A stretch of DNA of 64,000 nt from Flavobacterium sp. LPB0248 (GCF_013388355.1 NZ_CP058246.1:3100001-3164000), one strand, 5' to 3'. Shown: positions 35,558 through 45,168, counted from the stretch's first letter. Numbers and translations are program-made. The notes: generated by a model from the letters alone, not told the origin.

Positions 35558-35633
35558 GATCTGACAGAATTAATACATCAGACATCTAAAATTATCTAAT
35601 TATCAAATTGTCTAATTATCTAATTAAAATAAG

Positions 35634-36980
35634 ATGTTTAAAAAAATATTAATTGCGAATAGAGGAGAAATTGCACTACGTGTAATTCGTACATGTAAGG
35701 AAATGGGAATCAAAACTGTTGCAGTTTACTCTACAGCCGATGCAGAAAGTTTGCATGTTAAATTTGCCGACGAAGCGGTTTGTATAGGTCCTCCTCCGAG
35801 TAACTTATCGTATTTGAAAATGTCAAATATTATTGCAGCTGCAGAAATTACAAATGCAGATGCAATTCATCCAGGTTATGGATTTTTATCTGAGAATGCT
35901 AAATTCTCTAAAATCTGTCAAGAGCACGGAATTAAGTTTATCGGTGCTGCTCCAGAAATGATCGACCGTATGGGAGATAAAGCTTCTGCAAAAGCTACAA
36001 TGAAAGCAGCAGGAGTACCTTGTGTACCAGGTTCAGACGGATTGTTAGAATCTTACGAACATGCACAAAAAATAGCTAAAGAAATTGGTTACCCAGTTAT
36101 GATGAAAGCTACTGCTGGTGGTGGTGGAAAAGGAATGCGTGCTATCTGGAAAGAAGAAGAGCTTTTAAAAGCTTGGGAAAGCGCACGTCAAGAAGCTGCT
36201 GCAGCATTTGGAAATGACGGAATGTACATGGAAAAACTTATTGAAGAGCCACGCCATATCGAAATTCAAGTTGTTGGAGATTCTTACGGAAAAGCATGTC
36301 ACCTTTCTGAAAGAGATTGCTCTGTTCAACGTCGTCACCAAAAACTGACTGAGGAAACACCTTCACCTTTCATGACAGATGATCTTCGTGCAAAAATGGG
36401 AGAGGCTGCTGTAAAAGCTGCTGAATTCATTAAATATGAAGGAGCTGGAACTGTAGAATTTTTGGTTGATAAACACAGAAACTTCTACTTCATGGAAATG
36501 AATACTCGTATTCAGGTGGAGCATCCAATTACAGAACAAGTTATTGATTATGATTTGATCCGTGAGCAGATTATGGTTGCGGCTGGAATTCCAATTTCTG
36601 GAAAAAATTACCTTCCACAATTACACGCTATTGAAGTACGTATTAATGCTGAAGATCCTTATAATGATTTTCGTCCTTCACCAGGAAAAATTACTACGCT
36701 TCATATGCCAGGAGGACATGGAGTTCGTTTAGATACTCACGTTTACTCAGGATATAGCATTCCGCCAAACTACGACTCTATGATTGCTAAGTTAATTACA
36801 ACTGCACAATCTCGTGAAGAGGCTATCAGCAAAATGCGTAGAGCTTTGGATGAGTTCGTAATCGAAGGTGTGAAAACTACAATCCCTTTCCATAGACAAT
36901 TAATGGATGATCCAAAATATATTGCAGGAGATTATACAACTGCATTTATGGATACATTTAAAATGAATAGTCCAGAATAA
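35634..36980 (+). CDS. accC: Biotin carboxylase subunit of acetyl-CoA carboxylase
   Basis: A 448-residue ATP-grasp enzyme that carboxylates biotin on AccB using bicarbonate and ATP. Seen: N-terminal [20 protein letters not shown], the glycine-rich ATP loop [12 protein letters not shown], catalytic [20 protein letters not shown] with EHPITE, and the biotin-site [12 protein letters not shown]. Length is normal. It follows accB after 110 bases of AT repeats and is followed by a terminator, so it ends the fab/acc cluster. Confidence 0.97.
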   Translation: MFKKILIANRGEIALRVIRTCKEMGIKTVAVYSTADAESLHVKFADEAVCIGPPPSNLSYLKMSNIIAAAEITNADAIHPGYGFLSENAKFSKICQEHGIKFIGAAPEMIDRMGDKASAKATMKAAGVPCVPGSDGLLESYEHAQKIAKEIGYPVMMKATAGGGGKGMRAIWKEEELLKAWESARQEAAAAFGNDGMYMEKLIEEPRHIEIQVVGDSYGKACHLSERDCSVQRRHQKLTEETPSPFMTDDLRAKMGEAAVKAAEFIKYEGAGTVEFLVDKHRNFYFMEMNTRIQVEHPITEQVIDYDLIREQIMVAAGIPISGKNYLPQLHAIEVRINAEDPYNDFRPSPGKITTLHMPGGHGVRLDTHVYSGYSIPPNYDSMIAKLITTAQSREEAISKMRRALDEFVIEGVKTTIPFHRQLMDDPKYIAGDYTTAFMDTFKMNSPE

Positions 36981-36982
36981 TT

Positions 36983-37014
36983 AAAAGGCTTCCAAATTTG
37001 GAAGCCTTTTTCTT
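36983..37014 (+). terminator. Terminator after accC
   Basis: AAGGCTTCC and GGAAGCCTT pair around AAATTT and are followed by TTTCTTTT. Confidence 0.92.
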
Positions 37015-37127
37015 TTATAAACCTTTGTTAATTCCAATATTGGAGACCGAAATTTTAAATTAGGAGCTCAAAACGTCACTGTAAACTTTGGGATATGGAT
37101 TTTGATTTATTGAAATTTTTCTAAAGG

Positions 37128-37260
37128 TTACACTTTAAGTGTTTACTTATTACACACTTATTTTCTCTTTTACACACCTTTCACGGTATTTCTTTTTTTG
37201 GTATATTTGGTGTAAAGTCTTTAAAGACAGGATTTTATGATCTTTGGCATGACTCTTTTC
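37128..37260 (+). promoter_or_regulatory. Candidate control region of the PepSY-like gene array
   Basis: Between the accC terminator and the first PepSY-like gene lie a 13-base palindrome ACACTTTAAGTGT (37130-37142), a TACACACTT at 37151 and TTTACACACCTT at 37169-37180. These are followed by a -7-like TATATTTG (37202-37209) and a sigma-54-like -24 element TTTGGCATG (37243-37251) whose -12 GC is missing. A copy of TTTACACACCTT, on the opposite strand, lies upstream of the histidine kinase gene (43005-43016). Which promoter is real cannot be decided by reading. Confidence 0.42.
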
Positions 37261-37323
37261 TTTTACGGCATAATAATTTCATTACTTCAAGCGTAAACAA
37301 CTATTAATTTAAATATATACGTT

Positions 37324-37620
37324 ATGAAAAATTTATTTTTATCAGCCGCAATTGTTTTAGGAGGTTTAACTTCATTCGCTTCAACTACACAAGTAACAAA
37401 TACAATCGTAAAAACGATTTCTATCGAAGACGAATACACTGAAATCAAATTAGAAGAATTACCTGCTGCTATTACAGAATCTTTGAAAAAAGCATATCCA
37501 GAAGCAGTAATTACTAAAGCATATAAAAACGAAAAAGCACAGTATAAACTTGATGTAACGGTTGGCGACAAAGTCGGAAATCTTTTCGCAAATGCAGACG
37601 GAACTTGGATCAAACAATAA
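37324..37620 (+). CDS. PepSY-like small secreted protein, copy 1
   Basis: A 98-residue exported protein. A signal peptide (MKNLFLSAAIVLGGLTSFAS) is followed by one PepSY-like domain: LPAAITESLKKAYPEAVITK, then AYKNEKAQYKLDVTVGDKVG and the closing FANADGTWIKQ. Proteins of this kind are common in Bacteroidota; the fold is related to PepSY/BLIP-like inhibitory or sensing domains, but no function is established. It is the first of five tandem paralogues with 15-75 base gaps, and nearly identical to copy 2 at both ends, implying recent duplication. Confidence 0.85.
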   Translation: MKNLFLSAAIVLGGLTSFASTTQVTNTIVKTISIEDEYTEIKLEELPAAITESLKKAYPEAVITKAYKNEKAQYKLDVTVGDKVGNLFANADGTWIKQ

Positions 37621-37695
37621 TCTAAATCTTAGGTTTTGTGAAAATCCGGATCAAGAATACGAAGATCAAATTAACTATATTAAAAAAGAACTATC

Positions 37696-37992
37696 ATGAA
37701 AAATTTATTTTTATCAGCCGCAATCGTTTTGGGAGGTTTAACATCATTTGCTTCAACTTCTCCAATTTCAAATACAATCGTAAAAACAATCTCTATCCAA
37801 GATGATTATACAGAAATTAAATTGGAAGAGCTTCCAACAGCTGTAACAGATGCTTTGAAAAAAGCATATCCAGATGCTGTGCTTTCTAAAGCATTTAAAA
37901 ACACAAAATCTGAATACAAGCTTGAAGTAACTGTTGGAGATAAAACAGGTAATCTTTTTGCTAACGCAGACGGAACTTGGATTAAAAAATAA
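37696..37992 (+). CDS. PepSY-like small secreted protein, copy 2
   Basis: A 98-residue paralogue of the preceding gene. The first 20 residues (signal peptide) are identical, and the tail TVGDKTGNLFANADGTWIKK differs by only two residues; most divergence is in the middle (LPTAVTDALKKAYPDAVLSK). The gap before it (75 bases) is the largest in the array and still lacks a terminator. Copies 1 and 2 appear to be the youngest pair. Confidence 0.85.
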   Translation: MKNLFLSAAIVLGGLTSFASTSPISNTIVKTISIQDDYTEIKLEELPTAVTDALKKAYPDAVLSKAFKNTKSEYKLEVTVGDKTGNLFANADGTWIKK

Positions 37993-38018
37993 TTAAGTCT
38001 AACCCTTAAACTATAACT

Positions 38019-38309
38019 ATGAAAAAGTTAATCTTATCGGCAGCAATTGTCTTGGGCAGTTTGTCGATGCATGCAGAAACCACTGCTGTAACTAACCCAA
38101 TGGTACAGACAGTTAATGATCAGGATGGATATAAAGAAGTAGACGGAGTTCCCGCAGCTGTGAAGAAAGGCTTAGATGAAGCTTATCCTGGTGTAGTGCT
38201 TGAAAAAGCATGGGTAAATGATAAAAAGGAGTACAAAATTGAGATAACCGTTCGAGGCGAAAAATCGATCGTTTATACAGATGCTTCTGGTAACATTCTT
38301 AAAAAATAA
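38019..38309 (+). CDS. PepSY-like small secreted protein, copy 3
   Basis: A 96-residue member of the array with signal peptide MKKLILSAAIVLGSLSMHAE and the domain core VPAAVKKGLDEAYPGVVLEK, AWVNDKKEYKIEITVRG, ending YTDASGNILKK. It starts 26 bases after copy 2. It is the most divergent copy: the acidic patch before the first helix is shortened and an Arg replaces the usual Gly-Asp pair after the beta-strand. Confidence 0.85.
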   Translation: MKKLILSAAIVLGSLSMHAETTAVTNPMVQTVNDQDGYKEVDGVPAAVKKGLDEAYPGVVLEKAWVNDKKEYKIEITVRGEKSIVYTDASGNILKK

Positions 38310-38326
38310 TTTAAAACCACAATATT

Positions 38327-38620
38327 ATGAAAAAGTTAGTTTTATCAGCAGCGATTGTTTTAGGAAGCCTTTCAGTAAATGCTGCAGTTCTTCCAGCAAT
38401 CTCAATTACTCAATCAGCAATTTTTCAAGATGCATTTACTGAAGTAGCAGCAGACCAAATACCGGCAGCTGTGAAGTCTACAGTTGAAAAATCGTTTCCA
38501 AACACTAAGCTAGAAAAAGCTTATAAAAACGATAAAAACGAGTATAAACTTGAAATTTCAAGTGGAGAAAAGAAGTATACCATTTTTACGGATGCTTCTG
38601 GTAACATCATCAAGAAATAA
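38327..38620 (+). CDS. PepSY-like small secreted protein, copy 4
   Basis: A 97-residue paralogue. Signal peptide MKKLVLSAAIVLGSLSVNAA, core IPAAVKSTVEKSFPNTKLEK, AYKNDKNEYKLEISSGEKKY and closing FTDASGNIIKK, which matches copy 3 (TDASGNI). It starts 17 bases after copy 3, so the two are certainly on one transcript. Periplasmic or secreted location is expected. Confidence 0.85.
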   Translation: MKKLVLSAAIVLGSLSVNAAVLPAISITQSAIFQDAFTEVAADQIPAAVKSTVEKSFPNTKLEKAYKNDKNEYKLEISSGEKKYTIFTDASGNIIKK

Positions 38621-38635
38621 TTAAAAATCAGCATT

Positions 38636-38932
38636 ATGAAAAAGTTAATCTTATCGGCAGTAGTTGCTTTAGGAACCATGTCAATTCAAGCAAATGTATT
38701 GCCTGTTTCTCAAAATACTAATGCAACTGTGGCTATTCAATCAGAATACACAGAAGTTACTGCAGATGCTGTACCTGCAGCTGTGAAAACAGCCTTGCAG
38801 ACTGCTTATCCGGGAGCAAAACTGGACAAAGCATTTGTAAACGAAAAAAAAGAGTATAAACTCGAAATATCAGTTGGAGACCAAAAGGCTACTGTATACT
38901 CAGATGTCAATGGTAACTGGTTGAAAATATAA
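38636..38932 (+). CDS. PepSY-like small secreted protein, copy 5
   Basis: A 98-residue last member of the array. Signal peptide MKKLILSAVVALGTMSIQAN, core VPAAVKTALQTAYPGAKLDK, AFVNEKKEYKLEISVGDQKA and closing YSDVNGNWLKI. It starts 15 bases after copy 4 and is followed within 35 bases by a terminator that ends the array before the response-regulator gene. Confidence 0.85.
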   Translation: MKKLILSAVVALGTMSIQANVLPVSQNTNATVAIQSEYTEVTADAVPAAVKTALQTAYPGAKLDKAFVNEKKEYKLEISVGDQKATVYSDVNGNWLKI

Positions 38933-38963
38933 TTAGGTGAATTTAGATTTATGTTTTTGGTGA

Positions 38964-38998
38964 AAAAGAGATTGCGTCGTGCAATCTCTTTTTTTTTA
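38964..38998 (+). terminator. Terminator after the PepSY-like array
   Basis: GAGATTGC and GCAATCTC pair around a short GTCGT loop, bordered by AAAAA and nine T. Confidence 0.93.
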
Positions 38999-39068
38999 CA
39001 TATTTTACATAATTTTATGAAATAACAAGTTTAATAATATTATTTTAGCAAAAAGTCCCTAAAAGCAG

Positions 39069-40427
39069 ATGCCGAAGATATTAGTAATAGAAGATGATAT
39101 TGCGTTTTGTAAATTATTAGAAAAATTTCTAATCAAAAAAGCGTACGATGTAACGATAGCTTTCTCTGCAGCAGAAGCACGTGAAGCAGTTAAAAATGAA
39201 TCTTTCGATTTGATTTTGACAGATCTTCGCCTACCTGATTCTGATGGTATCGGACTTATGTCTGAATTTAAAAATTCTCACCCGCATATTCCGGTTATTT
39301 TAATGACTGGATACTCTGATGTAAATACTGCTGTTAAAGCCATTAAAAATGGAGCTGCTGATTATATCTCTAAACCCTTTAATCCAGATGAGGTTCTTCT
39401 GGTTATCACCAATGCGCTGCAGGCTCCAAAAGCCGAAGTCGAAGAACAATCGGAAACTCCAGAAAAAAAGAAAAAAACGGTTAAAAAGACCGCAACAGCT
39501 GAGAACGAATTTGTAAAAGGAATTTCTGTTGCTTCAAAAAAACTTTTAGATCATATTCAATTGGTAAGTCCAACCGATATGTCTGTTTTGATTATTGGTG
39601 AAAGTGGTACGGGAAAAGAAATTATAGCCAAAAGCATTCATCAGCAGAGCAGAAGAAAAGACAACAATTTTATTGCAGTAGACTGCGGTGCGATTCCGAA
39701 AGAATTAGCGGCGAGTGAATTTTTCGGTCACTTAAAAGGATCTTTTACTGGAGCAATCAACGATAAAAAAGGATATTTTGAAGCGGCTAATGGCGGAACG
39801 TTGTTTTTGGACGAAATTGGAAATCTTTCTTACGAAAACCAGATTCAATTATTGAGAGCGCTTCAGGAAAGAAAAATCAAGCCTGTTGGAAGCAATAAAG
39901 AAATAAACGTCGATATACGCATTATTACGGCAACGAATGAAGATTTGCGTGAGGCAGTAAAAAACGGCGATTTTAGAGAAGATTTATACCATAGAATCAA
40001 TGAGTTTTCGATTCAGTCTCCTTCTTTGAAAGATCGCGGTGAAGATTTAATGGTTTTTGCCGATTATTTCCTAGAAAAAGCGAATCAGCAGTTAGATAAA
40101 GATGTCATAGGATTTTCTCCAGAAGTAGTTTCCATTTTTCAGAATTACAACTGGCCAGGAAATTTGCGTGAATTGCAAAATTGTGTAAAACGTGCTACTC
40201 TTTTAACTCGTGGTGATTTTATAGAAAGTGATGTGCTGCCGGCAGAATTTTTCCAAATTCAAAAACAGCCTGCTTCAAACGAAGTTTTTTCATTGTCTGA
40301 AAATGAAAAAGAAACCATTATTCATGCGTTATCAAAAACACAGAATAATAAATCTGAAGCGGCAAAACTGCTTAAAATTACCAGAAAAACACTTTACAAT
40401 AAATTGAAACAATATAATATTGAATAA
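39069..40427 (+). CDS. NtrC-type sigma-54-dependent response regulator
   Basis: A 452-residue transcription activator. The receiver domain (1-120) has phospho-acceptor Asp52 in LILTDLRLPDSDG and Lys in ISKPFNPDE. A basic linker (EKKKKTVKKTATAE) leads to the AAA+ domain with Walker A GESGTGKE and the sigma-54 contact loop as GSFTGA (a variant of GAFTGA). The C-terminus is a Fis-type HTH (NKSEAAKLLKITRKTLYNKL). It would activate sigma-54 promoters after phosphorylation, probably by the hybrid kinase that converges on it from downstream. The five PepSY-like genes just upstream are candidate targets. Confidence 0.93.
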   Translation: MPKILVIEDDIAFCKLLEKFLIKKAYDVTIAFSAAEAREAVKNESFDLILTDLRLPDSDGIGLMSEFKNSHPHIPVILMTGYSDVNTAVKAIKNGAADYISKPFNPDEVLLVITNALQAPKAEVEEQSETPEKKKKTVKKTATAENEFVKGISVASKKLLDHIQLVSPTDMSVLIIGESGTGKEIIAKSIHQQSRRKDNNFIAVDCGAIPKELAASEFFGHLKGSFTGAINDKKGYFEAANGGTLFLDEIGNLSYENQIQLLRALQERKIKPVGSNKEINVDIRIITATNEDLREAVKNGDFREDLYHRINEFSIQSPSLKDRGEDLMVFADYFLEKANQQLDKDVIGFSPEVVSIFQNYNWPGNLRELQNCVKRATLLTRGDFIESDVLPAEFFQIQKQPASNEVFSLSENEKETIIHALSKTQNNKSEAAKLLKITRKTLYNKLKQYNIE

Positions 40428-40455
40428 AAAAGTACCTTTTTAGAAAGCAACTTTT

Positions 40456-42897
40456 TTAAATTTCTTGTTTCAATTCCGTAAAAAGAATTTTTATTTTTTC
40501 TTCTAAATCTGAAAATGTAGCTTTTAGATCAATTGTGTTTAAATCTTCTTTTTCCAGATCTTTTAAAAGTTCGCCAATTTCGTTCGATTGAATTTGTTTG
40601 AACATTGGAGCAATTCGATGCGCAATAGATTTTATTTCATCATGATTTTGCTCTTGAACCGCAGTTTTTAAAAGCTCGATATTTTCTATAGTAGTATCTA
40701 TAAAAGATTTTAAAACTTCTTTTAAGGCCGACTCATCTTGTCCCAAAAAGTCTCTCAATGTTTCTAAAGAATAGATTTGAGAAGTGTTTTTATTTGTGTT
40801 TTCTGAGTTTTCAGTCACAGGAACTTCTTCATGATCTAAAATATGCTGAATAGTTTCCAGTAAAATTTTAGGAGAATAAGGTTTCTTTATAACCGTAGTA
40901 AAACCAGCATTTTTATATACAGAAAGATCAAGGTCTGTTCTTCCAGTAAGTGCAATTACAGGCTGATTTTTAAAGACGGTTTCTGGAAGTTCACGAAGTT
41001 TCTCTAAAAATTGAAATCCGTCAATTTCCGGCATTTGAATATCGGTAATGACAAAATCAAATGGCGTGTTTTTAATCGTTTCTAAAGCTTTCGCTGGATT
41101 AGTAAACGAAAATACCTGATGCTGTTCTTGTTTTAAAACTCCACTCGTTAAATTCAACAGATTGATGTCGTCATCAACAACAGTGAAAGTTTGTTTTTTG
41201 GTATTTTTTGACGGTTTATTTCTAATTTCATTTAAAGCAATATTTTCCTGACTGCTGTCAAACAATAAAGGTAGCTGAATAATAAAGGTGCTTCCTTTTC
41301 CGAAAATACTTTCTAAATTTAAACTTCCACCCAGAATAGAAATAATCTTTTGACAGATTGATAATCCCAAACCGGTTCCGCCATATTTCTTTTCAATGCC
41401 TTCATTTGCCTGCGCAAATTCTTCAAAAACCAATTTCTGATTGGCTTTTTCAATCCCAATTCCAGTATCTTGAATCGAAATTGTAAAAAATTGGTCGTCA
41501 TTCGCGTAAGCGGCAATTCGAATATGGCCTTCTTCGGTAAATTTATAAGCGTTTCCAATAATGTTAGTCAGGATTTGCTTTAAGCGAAAAGGATCGCCAA
41601 CAATACGTTTCTGAAACTGGTCGTCTACATTTATAATAAGATCAATGTCTTTTTGTTTGTAAACCGTTTGAATATTTCGGGCAACATCTTCAATAATTTC
41701 GGGCAATGAAAATGGAACTTTTTCTATAGAAATTTTACCCGCTTCGATCTGAGAGAAATCTAATAAATCTTGAACAAGTTGCGTAATATACTCAGACGAA
41801 TTTTTAATGTTTTTAACGAAATAAGATTGTTTAGTATTAATATCTGAATTGCCTAAAAGTTCAGAGTAACCAACAATGGTGCTCAAAGGAGTTTTCAAAT
41901 CGTGACTAACCGTCGAAATTAATTGTTCACGGCTTTTCAGGAGATTTTTGGTTTTGAAATTGGCGATTTCAAGCTGTTTCTTATACAATTGAGATTTTGA
42001 ATAATCGCTGACAATTAAAATGGAAAAAAAGACAGTCAATAATAAACCGATAACAGCCGAAGCCGTTACAATTTCGTTGACTCTTTTTAATGATTTTTCT
42101 TTTAATGAATTATTTTTTATCGAATTGATAATGATCTCTCGCTCAATAATGCGAAGTATTTTTCTAAGCTGATCCGAAATCGCAATTTCATTTTGAAGCA
42201 GTTTGTTTTCTTCAAAATTCAAAGATTCTTTTTTCTTTTCGGCTTTTAGTTTTACAGAACTCAAAAGCTTTTTAGAATTGGCTAAAATAGAATCTGAAGC
42301 TTTTTTGCTCAGCGTATTGGTGCTATCATCTGGAATGTTCGAATTTAAATAATCGACATAACGCTGTAAAACACTTCGCTGATAGCTTCCTAATTGATTT
42401 GGGTTCTTGGTAAAATCCTGAAGTTCCAATTTTCTAAGGTTAAACTCCATTTTTGTGATTTCATCAATCGCACTATTTACAGAAGTTTCGTCGTCTGCTT
42501 TGTTCTTGATTTCTCTTAATTGCTTAATGTTTTTGGTCTTTTCGGCCAAGAAATAAGTAACACTATCCAAAAGTGTTTTTTGATACTCCGTGGTAACAAT
42601 TTGTTTTAAAGTATCAATTCGTTTACGAAGTGAATCGGTTTCGATTAAATAGTTCTTGAAATCTTTCTCCGAATTATTCTGAATCGTCTGTCTGGCTAAA
42701 CTTTCAGTTTTATATACATTCGAATATAATTTACTAACTCTAAGAATTTTGGTTTTTTCTAAAGCAATCTTATCTTCCAGTTTGTTGTAAACAACATTTT
42801 CAGAATAGAGAAACCATCCCACCGTTACAACCAAAGCCAATAATGCAACATAGCTGAATAAAACTTTGATTGCGGTGTAACTTTTTTTGGTCTCCAT
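40456..42897 (-). CDS. Hybrid sensor histidine kinase with receiver and HPt domains
   Basis: An 813-residue membrane kinase. Two membrane helices (about 10-30 and 270-295) enclose an extracytoplasmic helical sensor region. Cytoplasmic parts are HisKA with His332 in STVSHDLKTPLSTIVGYSEL, the HATPase_c N-box (QILTNIIGNAYKFT) and G-boxes (DTGIGIE; YGGTGLGLSICQ), a receiver with Asp619 in VITDIQMPEIDG, and an HPt with His760 in SIAHRIAPM. The ATG at 42897 is chosen over a TTG 16 codons upstream because METKKSY starts the first membrane helix naturally. It converges with the NtrC-type regulator, its probable phosphorelay partner. Confidence 0.92.
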   Translation of the reverse strand: METKKSYTAIKVLFSYVALLALVVTVGWFLYSENVVYNKLEDKIALEKTKILRVSKLYSNVYKTESLARQTIQNNSEKDFKNYLIETDSLRKRIDTLKQIVTTEYQKTLLDSVTYFLAEKTKNIKQLREIKNKADDETSVNSAIDEITKMEFNLRKLELQDFTKNPNQLGSYQRSVLQRYVDYLNSNIPDDSTNTLSKKASDSILANSKKLLSSVKLKAEKKKESLNFEENKLLQNEIAISDQLRKILRIIEREIIINSIKNNSLKEKSLKRVNEIVTASAVIGLLLTVFFSILIVSDYSKSQLYKKQLEIANFKTKNLLKSREQLISTVSHDLKTPLSTIVGYSELLGNSDINTKQSYFVKNIKNSSEYITQLVQDLLDFSQIEAGKISIEKVPFSLPEIIEDVARNIQTVYKQKDIDLIINVDDQFQKRIVGDPFRLKQILTNIIGNAYKFTEEGHIRIAAYANDDQFFTISIQDTGIGIEKANQKLVFEEFAQANEGIEKKYGGTGLGLSICQKIISILGGSLNLESIFGKGSTFIIQLPLLFDSSQENIALNEIRNKPSKNTKKQTFTVVDDDINLLNLTSGVLKQEQHQVFSFTNPAKALETIKNTPFDFVITDIQMPEIDGFQFLEKLRELPETVFKNQPVIALTGRTDLDLSVYKNAGFTTVIKKPYSPKILLETIQHILDHEEVPVTENSENTNKNTSQIYSLETLRDFLGQDESALKEVLKSFIDTTIENIELLKTAVQEQNHDEIKSIAHRIAPMFKQIQSNEIGELLKDLEKEDLNTIDLKATFSDLEEKIKILFTELKQEI

Positions 42898-43021
42898 ATG
42901 TTTGCTGAAAGATTTGGGAAATTCGGAATTATTAAAACATTGCAATTTATCTAAAAAAATCTGTTTTAAGAAAAGTAAATCTACTCAATATGTTACATAA
43001 TTGTAAGGTGTGTAAACAAAA

Positions 43022-43052
43022 ACAGCCGTAGATTATATAAATCTACGGCTGT
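43022..43052 (-). terminator. Terminator after the S9 peptidase gene
   Basis: A 13-bp perfect stem (ACAGCCGTAGATT and complement) with an ATATA loop. On the - strand it is followed by TTTTTGTTT, so it ends the peptidase transcript. Confidence 0.88.
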
Positions 43053-43070
43053 AAATATTGTTTTTATTGG

Positions 43071-44972
43071 TTACAAAGTTTCGTCTAACCATTTGAAAAA
43101 TTCACCTTGCCAAACCTGAGCATTTTGTGGTTTTAAAACCCAGTGATTTTCGTCTGGGAAATACACAAATCTACTTTTGATTCCTCTTAATTGAGCCGCT
43201 TGGAAAGCTTCTTGCCCTTGTCCGATTGGCACACGGAAATCTTTTCCTCCTTGGAAAATCAAAATTGGCTTATTCCAGTTTTGAACCAAAGTTGCAGGGT
43301 TGAAAGTTGTATATGCTTTTTGCGCTACCGCATTATCTTTTTCCCAGTATGGTCCGCCAAAATCCCAGTTGTTGAAGAAAACCTCTTCAGTAGTTCCTAA
43401 CATAGAAACGGTATTGAAAACTCCATCATGAGCGATAAAAGTTTTGAAACGGTTTTTATGAATTCCAGCTAAATAAAATACAGAATATCCACCGTAACTA
43501 GCACCAACACATCCTAAACGGCTTTTGTCAACGTAGCTTTCTTTTGCCACATCGTCAATTGCAGAAAGGTAATCGTCCATAACTTGTCCACCCCAATCTT
43601 TACTGATTTGTTCATTCCACTCAACTCCATGTCCTGGCATTCCACGACGGTTTGGAGCCACAACTACATAACCTTTTGCAGCCATTAAAGAGAAATTCCA
43701 ACGGAAAGAATATGATTGCGTCAATGCACTTTGAGGTCCACCTTGGCAGAATAATAAAGTTGGATATTTTTTAGAAGCATCAAAATTTGGAGGAAGAATT
43801 ACCCAAACCAACATTTTTTTACCGTCAGTTGTTGTAACGTAACGTTTTTCAGTTTTACTTAATGCTAAAGTTTTATAAGTATCTGTATTTACATTTGATA
43901 ATTGTTTCCAAGTATTTTTCTTCAAATTGAAAGAATAAATTTCACCAGCATGATTCATGTCTGTTCTTGTAACAATAATATCATCTCCAGAGAAACCAAT
44001 TAAATCATTTACATCAAAATCTCCATTTGTCAATTGACGAACATTGATTGCAATTTTAGTTAAACCAGGAAAATTAACTGAGAATAGTTGTTTTGTTCCA
44101 TCAATAGGTGCTACAAAAAATACAGTTCTTCCGTCTTTACTCCAGATAAAATTATCTACAGTTCCGTCCCAGTTTGCTGTTAAGTTTTGTTTCATTCCTT
44201 TAAACTCAACAATAATATCATTTTTGTCCGACTCGTAACCGTCACGTTTCATTTGTAGCCAAGTTAAATTTCCTGTCGGAGAAAATTGTGGCGCTGTATC
44301 GTAACCTAAATTACCTTCGGTTTTATTAGTTGTTTTTTGAGTTTCTAAATTGTACTCATAAATATCTGTGTTGGTAGAAATCGCATAAGCAGTTCCTGCT
44401 TTTTTCTTGCAAACGTAAAAAATGCTTTTGCTGTCTGGCGACCAGATATAATCTTCGTCACCTCCAAAAGGTTTTTGCGGAGAATCGAAAGTTTCACCTT
44501 TCATGATGTCGATTCCTTTTGCGCCGTCTTTGTTTTCTTTATAAAAAACGTGATTAAATTTTCCTTCGTTCCAAGTGTCCCAATGACGGTAATCTAATCC
44601 ATCATAAATTTGAGCATCAGATTTTGTTAGGCTTGGGTAAAAATCTTTACCTAAAACACTTTCCAGTTTTACTTCGTCATTATAAACTACAAATTTTCCG
44701 TCAGGCGAAATGTTTTTATCAGCCAAAATGTCTTTTGTGTCTTTAATTTCGGTTGCAGTTCCACCAGTTACAGGAATGGTGTAGATTTTAGAAGTCGACT
44801 TGTTATCGGCCACAGAAGGCGTTGAAACTTTAAAAACGACATTTTTCGCATCTTTAGAAATGCCAAGAGGTGTCACTCTTCCTAATTTCCATAACAATTC
44901 CGGAGACATAACATTCTGTCCGATAGCGTTTAAACTCATCATTATTAAGGTTGTTAATACTAGTTTTTTCAT
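43071..44972 (-). CDS. S9-family peptidase (dipeptidyl/acylaminoacyl type), secreted
   Basis: A 633-residue exported serine peptidase of the prolyl-oligopeptidase family. The signal peptide (MKKLVLTTLIMMSLNAIGQN) is followed by a beta-propeller of WD40/TolB-like repeats (about 30-380; ISPDGKFVVYND, WSPDSKSIFYV, FSPTGNLTWL). The alpha/beta-hydrolase domain has Ser492 in GASYGGYS, Asp578 in GGKDFRVPIG and His610 in DENHWVLKP. It trims peptides in the periplasm or outside. The ATG at 44972 is used rather than a TTG two codons upstream. Confidence 0.93.
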   Translation of the reverse strand: MKKLVLTTLIMMSLNAIGQNVMSPELLWKLGRVTPLGISKDAKNVVFKVSTPSVADNKSTSKIYTIPVTGGTATEIKDTKDILADKNISPDGKFVVYNDEVKLESVLGKDFYPSLTKSDAQIYDGLDYRHWDTWNEGKFNHVFYKENKDGAKGIDIMKGETFDSPQKPFGGDEDYIWSPDSKSIFYVCKKKAGTAYAISTNTDIYEYNLETQKTTNKTEGNLGYDTAPQFSPTGNLTWLQMKRDGYESDKNDIIVEFKGMKQNLTANWDGTVDNFIWSKDGRTVFFVAPIDGTKQLFSVNFPGLTKIAINVRQLTNGDFDVNDLIGFSGDDIIVTRTDMNHAGEIYSFNLKKNTWKQLSNVNTDTYKTLALSKTEKRYVTTTDGKKMLVWVILPPNFDASKKYPTLLFCQGGPQSALTQSYSFRWNFSLMAAKGYVVVAPNRRGMPGHGVEWNEQISKDWGGQVMDDYLSAIDDVAKESYVDKSRLGCVGASYGGYSVFYLAGIHKNRFKTFIAHDGVFNTVSMLGTTEEVFFNNWDFGGPYWEKDNAVAQKAYTTFNPATLVQNWNKPILIFQGGKDFRVPIGQGQEAFQAAQLRGIKSRFVYFPDENHWVLKPQNAQVWQGEFFKWLDETL

Positions 44973-45075
44973 AATCAAATTATTCTATTTTTTGTGGTGC
45001 TAAAAATACAACATTTAAACTCCAATTAGTTAAATTCCAAATCCCAAATTTTGTTAAAGTTTAAGCTTAAAAAGG

Positions 45076-45098
45076 CTTCGACTCTGCTCAGCCTGACA
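45076..45098. repeat. Solo REP-like repeat arm
   Basis: CTTCGACTCTGCTCAGCCTG plus ACA resembles one arm of the TCGACTCCGCTCGA-type inverted repeat at 62073-62130, here without its partner. Such single arms are typical debris of flavobacterial REP elements. Confidence 0.55.
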
Positions 45099-45168
45099 AA
45101 GATTTTAAATGAACTTTAATTACTTATATGGTTCAAAAAAATTATTATTTTTATAAAAACTCTAAAAG

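Noticed and set aside
37324..38932. Tandem repeated sequence as a CRISPR-like array
   Set aside because: The units are roughly 300 bases, coding and diverging by codon position; there are no short constant repeats with unique spacers and no cas genes. No CRISPR array was seen anywhere in the window.
42898..42945. Upstream TTG start extending the hybrid kinase by 16 residues
   Set aside because: The extension is hydrophilic and non-conserved-looking, while the ATG at 42897 leads directly into the first membrane helix.
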